IMG/VR virus record: IMGVR_UViG_3300037264_003978
Location: 1 to 33,120 of that record
Strand: one strand, 5' to 3'
Length of the DNA stretch: 33,120 nt
DNA from: a virus
How positions within the stretch are numbered: position 1 is the stretch's first letter; each line of letters begins with the position of its first letter. Shown here in pieces: positions 31,301 to 33,120 of the stretch. The notes below the pieces were generated by a model. The model saw only the letters and a program-made list of their open reading frames with translations. It was not told the origin of the DNA and did no database searches. Made by a program: the position numbers and the translations under genes.

Positions 31301-31782
31301 CATGGGATATAATAGGTGGAGGGGACCGGGGGATTAATCCGCTTAAATGGCAAAATTGGGTTCCTGGAATTCCTTACACATCCAAAGGGGGGCCAGTTTC
31401 TGCAAATGAACTTAGGGTTGTAGGAGAAGAGGGTCCAGAATTCTTTATACCCAATATTAATGGACGGGTATTATCTAATCCAGATAGTAAAGCTTTGATG
31501 TCTAAAATGACCCAAGTACAAAAATATAATGCACCTAAAGCTATTGGCAATATGAAATTCTATGGACCAGAAGAAAGAATGGCTGCACATCAGGGTGCAG
31601 GCCAGAGTGGTGGAGATAATGTCAATATATATGTTGATACATTTATAGGACAAAGAGAATGGTTTGATAAAATGTTGAAAGACTATAATATAATGGTTTC
31701 CCCGCATAAACAACGGGCGAGGGGCTCTATTAATAGATCTATAAGTTCATATACAGATAATAACGTTAGGTATAGGGAGTAA
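25318..31782 (+). CDS. Tape measure protein, 2154 aa
   Basis: A very long tape measure that sets tail length and is ejected with DNA. Residues about 10-130 are charged helix and coiled coil. Residues 205-560 form the TP901-type core (GLGTQMQWTGRQMMVGMALP, MDVGTIYGNTTKDTGKIF). Hydrophobic segments lie near 605-640, 893-915, 1015-1062 and 1506-1547. There is a Glu/Lys/Arg coiled coil at about 1215-1362, a Gly/Ala-rich linker near 1455-1480, and a Trp/Lys/Pro repeat region at about 1550-2020 with two near-identical KIWNWFKELPGKIV copies 22 residues apart and a diverged third. The C-terminus has GGPVSANELRVVGEEGPEFF, common in tape measures. At about 0.15 nm per residue the tail would be roughly 320 nm. 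Confidence 0.95.
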   Translation: MAEKEVSTIELKGVMTGIESMTGALKEIQKELKSVATAMTKVSGDFSKFSQTMGKVVKAGKENIDSLKKQEKAHEKAAKKAQEHAKIELTAAQKVNAAWAQFSQEKAPPRKKENERILEKNTLRGFQRGMKEIMPSADSKTLSGAISNWKSFNKVVDSVALSGIATKQSLDGLNTGVGMGDFKRGITNAEKFRLKMDNLGTVTKAYGQHMRGLGTQMQWTGRQMMVGMALPIALLGMKTVTTFTSINTEFTRMRKVLDKDVTPKVFERLKQEAMDVGTIYGNTTKDTGKIFADLAAQGIPTDQLKGFTDEILRISALGDIDTSAANEFFRIVKSTFVQSPHWEGDKLVEGTEDLGQALAETKDIMNQFNAIENATALNLKDMAEAFPEVANAANLFGLSAAETAAVLAGMYSQGIDAVEAAHSLKFVLGRIVDPTDTAAKAFQELTGGFDLNTLARGRKGLEQLADIILKLGPKAQMKLLGDIGGLRQANRVIVALREIRQGAEQIPRALKAMAAGKTMSEATSGMNDYSKATIAAAQDTSILAAKAGEEVDIVIDSPEVQFKRLQNQFQNFLYNIGSLIMPAVISTLIKFIKMLDRIQKLPDPIKKFIAGFIAALAVLGPLVYVIGQLSIGFGVLTLFTGKLIPSLKAFAGGAELAAGKVALVGNEAKILGSRNPFKRFFAIWQGETNSTTLAIGRLETILKTQTATMTEAAAGTSVLGAAQNKATADAIALAAANQAVTDSVVFDPRMGSNRSKATGQLVGPVPAPSVPRSRDATTGRFIKSEAKQIEAATAQGIKSGASKAARGGGIKSLFSNILSLATFSGLSAGMGKAFSKFKGLFSKGPLAAAETKAFSISSIFTKMGASLKGLFGGGAASGAGGGGALAGFFGSNPVGWILAIIAVILILIPVFAKLTGHWDDFYRGMKNGIDRIKEAFSTFGARIKPALDALGDAFQKIKDAFGTIGRAISAAFAPLFEGSNDPKRPADNAKTAWEETGRVYGDIATGIANVITWTANVVGAAIEVIALAIEIIAVAIRATAPLFGFWARVFANTFGFIVSLLTGHWANAWAYFVRIMAAYLAPVIAIAEFIVDAIFMIPRAVAAMFRGMGGLPIVGKWFRQLGDSIPTEAIKKFQQFSLNSWLDKNLPKPGAIFDFGGFGDFEIPHIKPEPPGQPKEDGRGVGQDFGEGVGEGAADELAKQGTSIFDNFLSALKSRLDKNINAMKDSVVNALKKSHEAHLKVFDEQIKSIEKVEKAEEKLRKTQEYIQKRKEMIDQQSLDAENYRRNRALAIYEGRTDDARMLDLEFRKTTKDGTKALVELDRDRARALLDDEREAEKERINIRKEAAAQRYQIEEDALKKSLDLLTEYTPRTLGEMQNMIDGVNELLRKYGLKTLKGGFATAFGAYKLAVKETKVDLDNEFFWSGEDARAAWLAGFAGVPLATLLKPLFDAAAAAGGGAGGDVGGADIGGGGAGAGGLEEIPETKMPKMPDFKLKLPDFTGIGKEIAAKLGLAIIGGIIGFMVGGPVGAAIGAFIGLILIDLGKASWKLMQAGWQLIQDLWDGILSAAPKIWNWFKELPGKIVDFISENAPKIWNWFKELPGKIVGFLTSLPGKLAYWIGFALGTVARIVLGSGKVLYRGAVKLGKALWRGIKEIGPKIWHWMKEVGPKIFNAIKKGGEKLIAAGKWIIKTLFNAVKEAPKNLANIGKWVVGALWGAIKAAFSTAVNIGKWIFNAIKKAVSDPIGTAKAIGGAGKDIVIALVNAIKKNAPKIWNWFKKLPKKVVKTIGSALQNAWDAIVNVAGNFINGFLDGLTGKTGTDLKPWLKELPGKIIRWLGDVALWLVDTGWKLIKGLFNGIKNFVTEKLLPWMGKLNQKLGKAIRKGAKALVGVGGWILKQIRKGVTEWLPNILKWFVSLPGKMARSIRQSIQKLKTVGGWILRKIRDGIKDWARNLWEWFTGLPGIIRNAIGWAKQKFIDVGKAIGNWIKDGIKETAWDIIGGGDRGINPLKWQNWVPGIPYTSKGGPVSANELRVVGEEGPEFFIPNINGRVLSNPDSKALMSKMTQVQKYNAPKAIGNMKFYGPEERMAAHQGAGQSGGDNVNIYVDTFIGQREWFDKMLKDYNIMVSPHKQRARGSINRSISSYTDNNVRYRE
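30022..30134 (+). repeat. Direct repeat inside the tape measure gene
   Basis: Two near-identical segments of about 45 nt, coding for KIWNWFKELPGKIV, start near 30022 and 30088, a 66-nt (22-residue) period. A third diverged copy lies near 30622-30660. They probably arose by local duplication in the C-terminal Trp-rich region. Confidence 0.75.
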
Positions 31783-31784
31783 TC

Positions 31785-32177
31785 ATGGCACTAAGTCAAT
31801 TAATCACCATTGGTGGTACTATATTTACAGATCAAGGTAGAACTTTCTCTGAGGACAGAGACGAGAGAGCTGTAATGGTAGAATTAGCTAGTGGTAAATT
31901 GAAAAAATATATTAAGGCCGAAAAAAGAAAATTTACTGTTGCATGGACTTGGTTACCACTAACGGCGTCTGCTACTTCTGATGGGAAGGAAGCTAGAACG
32001 GCGTTGAGAACTATATGCTATAATGGGGCAACCACTACTCTGGCAGTAAAAAATAGTGTGGGCGGTTCAGAACAATATACAGTGTTTGTCTCAGACTATA
32101 GTGAAAGCATTATACAAAGAGATCCTATAAATGGAAATATATTTTTTGATATTAAAGTAGAACTTTTGGAGCAATAA
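31785..32177 (+). CDS. Small tail protein after the tape measure, 130 aa
   Basis: A 130-aa mostly beta protein (ALSQLITIGGTIFTDQG, then KFTVAWTWLPLTAS and a C-terminal strand pair FVSDYSESIIQRDPINGNIFF). Position after the tape measure and length suggest a distal-tail or tail-tip minor protein. The family cannot be confirmed, but the LITIGGT start and the strand pattern fit a baseplate or tube-end jelly-roll-like protein. It starts two bases after the tape measure stop and shares TAATG with the next gene. Confidence 0.7.
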   Translation: MALSQLITIGGTIFTDQGRTFSEDRDERAVMVELASGKLKKYIKAEKRKFTVAWTWLPLTASATSDGKEARTALRTICYNGATTTLAVKNSVGGSEQYTVFVSDYSESIIQRDPINGNIFFDIKVELLEQ

Positions 32178-33120
32178 TGCAAAGTATCGCCCCCGCAACC
32201 ACAACGGCCATTAATGCCTCTAGTCAAGTTGTCCTGCCCCGAGTCAGAGCAGAGTGGGTTAGTGGTAGATATGTTACTACATTAAGAACATTCACTAGTG
32301 CAGATAGATATGTAAATAAAACATTAGAAATGGACCCACAGGTATATTGGAGATTAAATGAACTTCAATATCAGGCTCAAGTAGTTGCTGATGTTCCGAT
32401 TAGTTATTGGAAGTTGGATGAAACTTGGACTAATCCATTAGGTAGTCAAAACTTTGATACCGATATTCTTAATTGGGTTGCTCAAACTAACTGCACAGTA
32501 ACTAGGCAAACTACCCCTACCCCTCAGAGTGGATCGGGCCTTTTGAGAATAGCCCAGACTGGTACAGGGAATACTCAAATTTGTAGTTGTGCTGATACTG
32601 TGGCTGCAACCGTACAAGCTAGTGGTTTTCCAGTTGTTGCTGGAAGAAAATATACTGCATCGGCTTGGATTTCGAGAGCCTCTGGTACAGGTAGAGTTTG
32701 TACTATGTATATGCGTTGGTTCAATAGCGCCGGGACATTTTTATCCGAAAGTACTGTAGAGTCACTTACTTCTACTACAGCTTGGCAATATTTAACTGGA
32801 GGGGGATTTCCTGCTTCTCCTAATCTCGGGGTTGCCGATACGGCCCCTGCTAGTGCTACTTATATGACTATTAGAATAATAGTGACAGGACAAGCTGAAC
32901 ATCACTATGTTGATAGTTTTTTTGTAGCCACAGCAGACATGGTAGACACTATGGGATTCCAGAATGGATTTTATAGGACTACTGATGGAATTACGAGTGG
33001 TTATACTTTAAATCAGGCATCTACATTAGAAGCAGGGACTAGCGTTAATTTTAATGGATCAACTGGATGGGCGTCTGTTCCAAATCATTCTGAATATTCA
33101 GGAACTTTTTCCGTAGAGGC
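32177..33120 (+). CDS. Tail-tip / receptor-binding protein with LamG domain, 3' end cut
   Basis: The open frame runs off the right edge; about 314 residues are visible. The ATG shares one base with the previous stop. After a variable start, the paired phrases VYWRLNE and ISYWKLDE occur (about 54-84). A carbohydrate-binding-module-like beta sandwich follows (about 90-250; VVAGRKYTASAWISR and TYMTIRIIVTG). A LamG/concanavalin-like domain then begins (SVNFNGSTGWASVPNHSEYS near 290-309). Such proteins sit at the tail tip and bind host glycans. The carbohydrate-binding assignment rests on motif-level resemblance. Confidence 0.78.
   Translation, partial: MQSIAPATTTAINASSQVVLPRVRAEWVSGRYVTTLRTFTSADRYVNKTLEMDPQVYWRLNELQYQAQVVADVPISYWKLDETWTNPLGSQNFDTDILNWVAQTNCTVTRQTTPTPQSGSGLLRIAQTGTGNTQICSCADTVAATVQASGFPVVAGRKYTASAWISRASGTGRVCTMYMRWFNSAGTFLSESTVESLTSTTAWQYLTGGGFPASPNLGVADTAPASATYMTIRIIVTGQAEHHYVDSFFVATADMVDTMGFQNGFYRTTDGITSGYTLNQASTLEAGTSVNFNGSTGWASVPNHSEYSGTFSVE

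Noticed and set aside
1-33120. CRISPR arrays, insertion sequences and integration sites
   Set aside because: I saw no regularly spaced direct repeats, no transposase or integrase motifs, and no convincing core repeat next to the tRNA.

Overview
The window is a single-strand (+) block of an AT-rich tailed-phage genome, or a prophage or metagenomic contig of one. It is siphovirus-like: there is a portal, prohead protease, HK97-type capsid protein, head-tail connectors, tail terminator, tail tube, frameshifted tail chaperones, a very long tape measure and the start of the tail-tip genes. No integrase, terminase, lysis or replication polymerase gene is visible. The host cannot be read off directly. 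A short actinobacterial-style ferredoxin and several probable leaderless mRNAs would fit a low-GC actinobacterium; this is an inference.

Layout. (1) 1-2720: the end of a beta-rich, virion-like protein cut by the left edge, an unknown 223-aa protein, a small membrane protein, a ferredoxin, a small Ala/Thr-rich protein with its own promoter and palindromic terminator, and a Cys-containing basic protein. (2) 2758-3703: a 51-aa ORF, a mini phosphoribosyltransferase, a tRNA-Thr(UGU), an orphan promoter and a zinc-ribbon protein. (3) 3705-13988: fourteen tightly coupled genes forming a glycan cassette. It holds nine glycosyltransferases or look-alikes, three SAM methyltransferases, a NeuD/PglD-like left-handed beta-helix acyltransferase and a fused HAD phosphatase-nucleotidyltransferase. 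(4) 14185-16731: an adenosylcobalamin-dependent (class II) ribonucleotide reductase and two small genes. (5) 16733-24574: head, neck and tail-tube module. (6) 24719-33120: tail chaperones with a canonical -1 slippery heptamer, a 2154-aa tape measure, a small tail protein and a LamG-bearing tail or receptor protein cut by the right edge.

How it fits together. The glycan cassette reads as one operon behind a leaderless zinc-ribbon gene. It could build and attach a decorated sugar to virion proteins, or alter the host surface. The reductase, phosphoribosyltransferase and tRNA support nucleotide supply and translation of an AT-rich genome. Structural expression is divided by strong hairpins after the capsid gene and after the tail-tube gene, and by repeated extended -10 promoters (TGnTATAAT). 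Several of these lie 4-7 nt before an ATG, so the start codon would be at or near the transcript's first base.

The strongest points for a second look are the leaderless promoter set, the large glycan cassette with its enzyme oddities (HAD-nucleotidyltransferase fusion, acyltransferase lacking the usual catalytic His, EX7Q retaining-type transferase), the Pyrococcus-type Asp-ligand ferredoxin, and an orphan promoter beside the tRNA.
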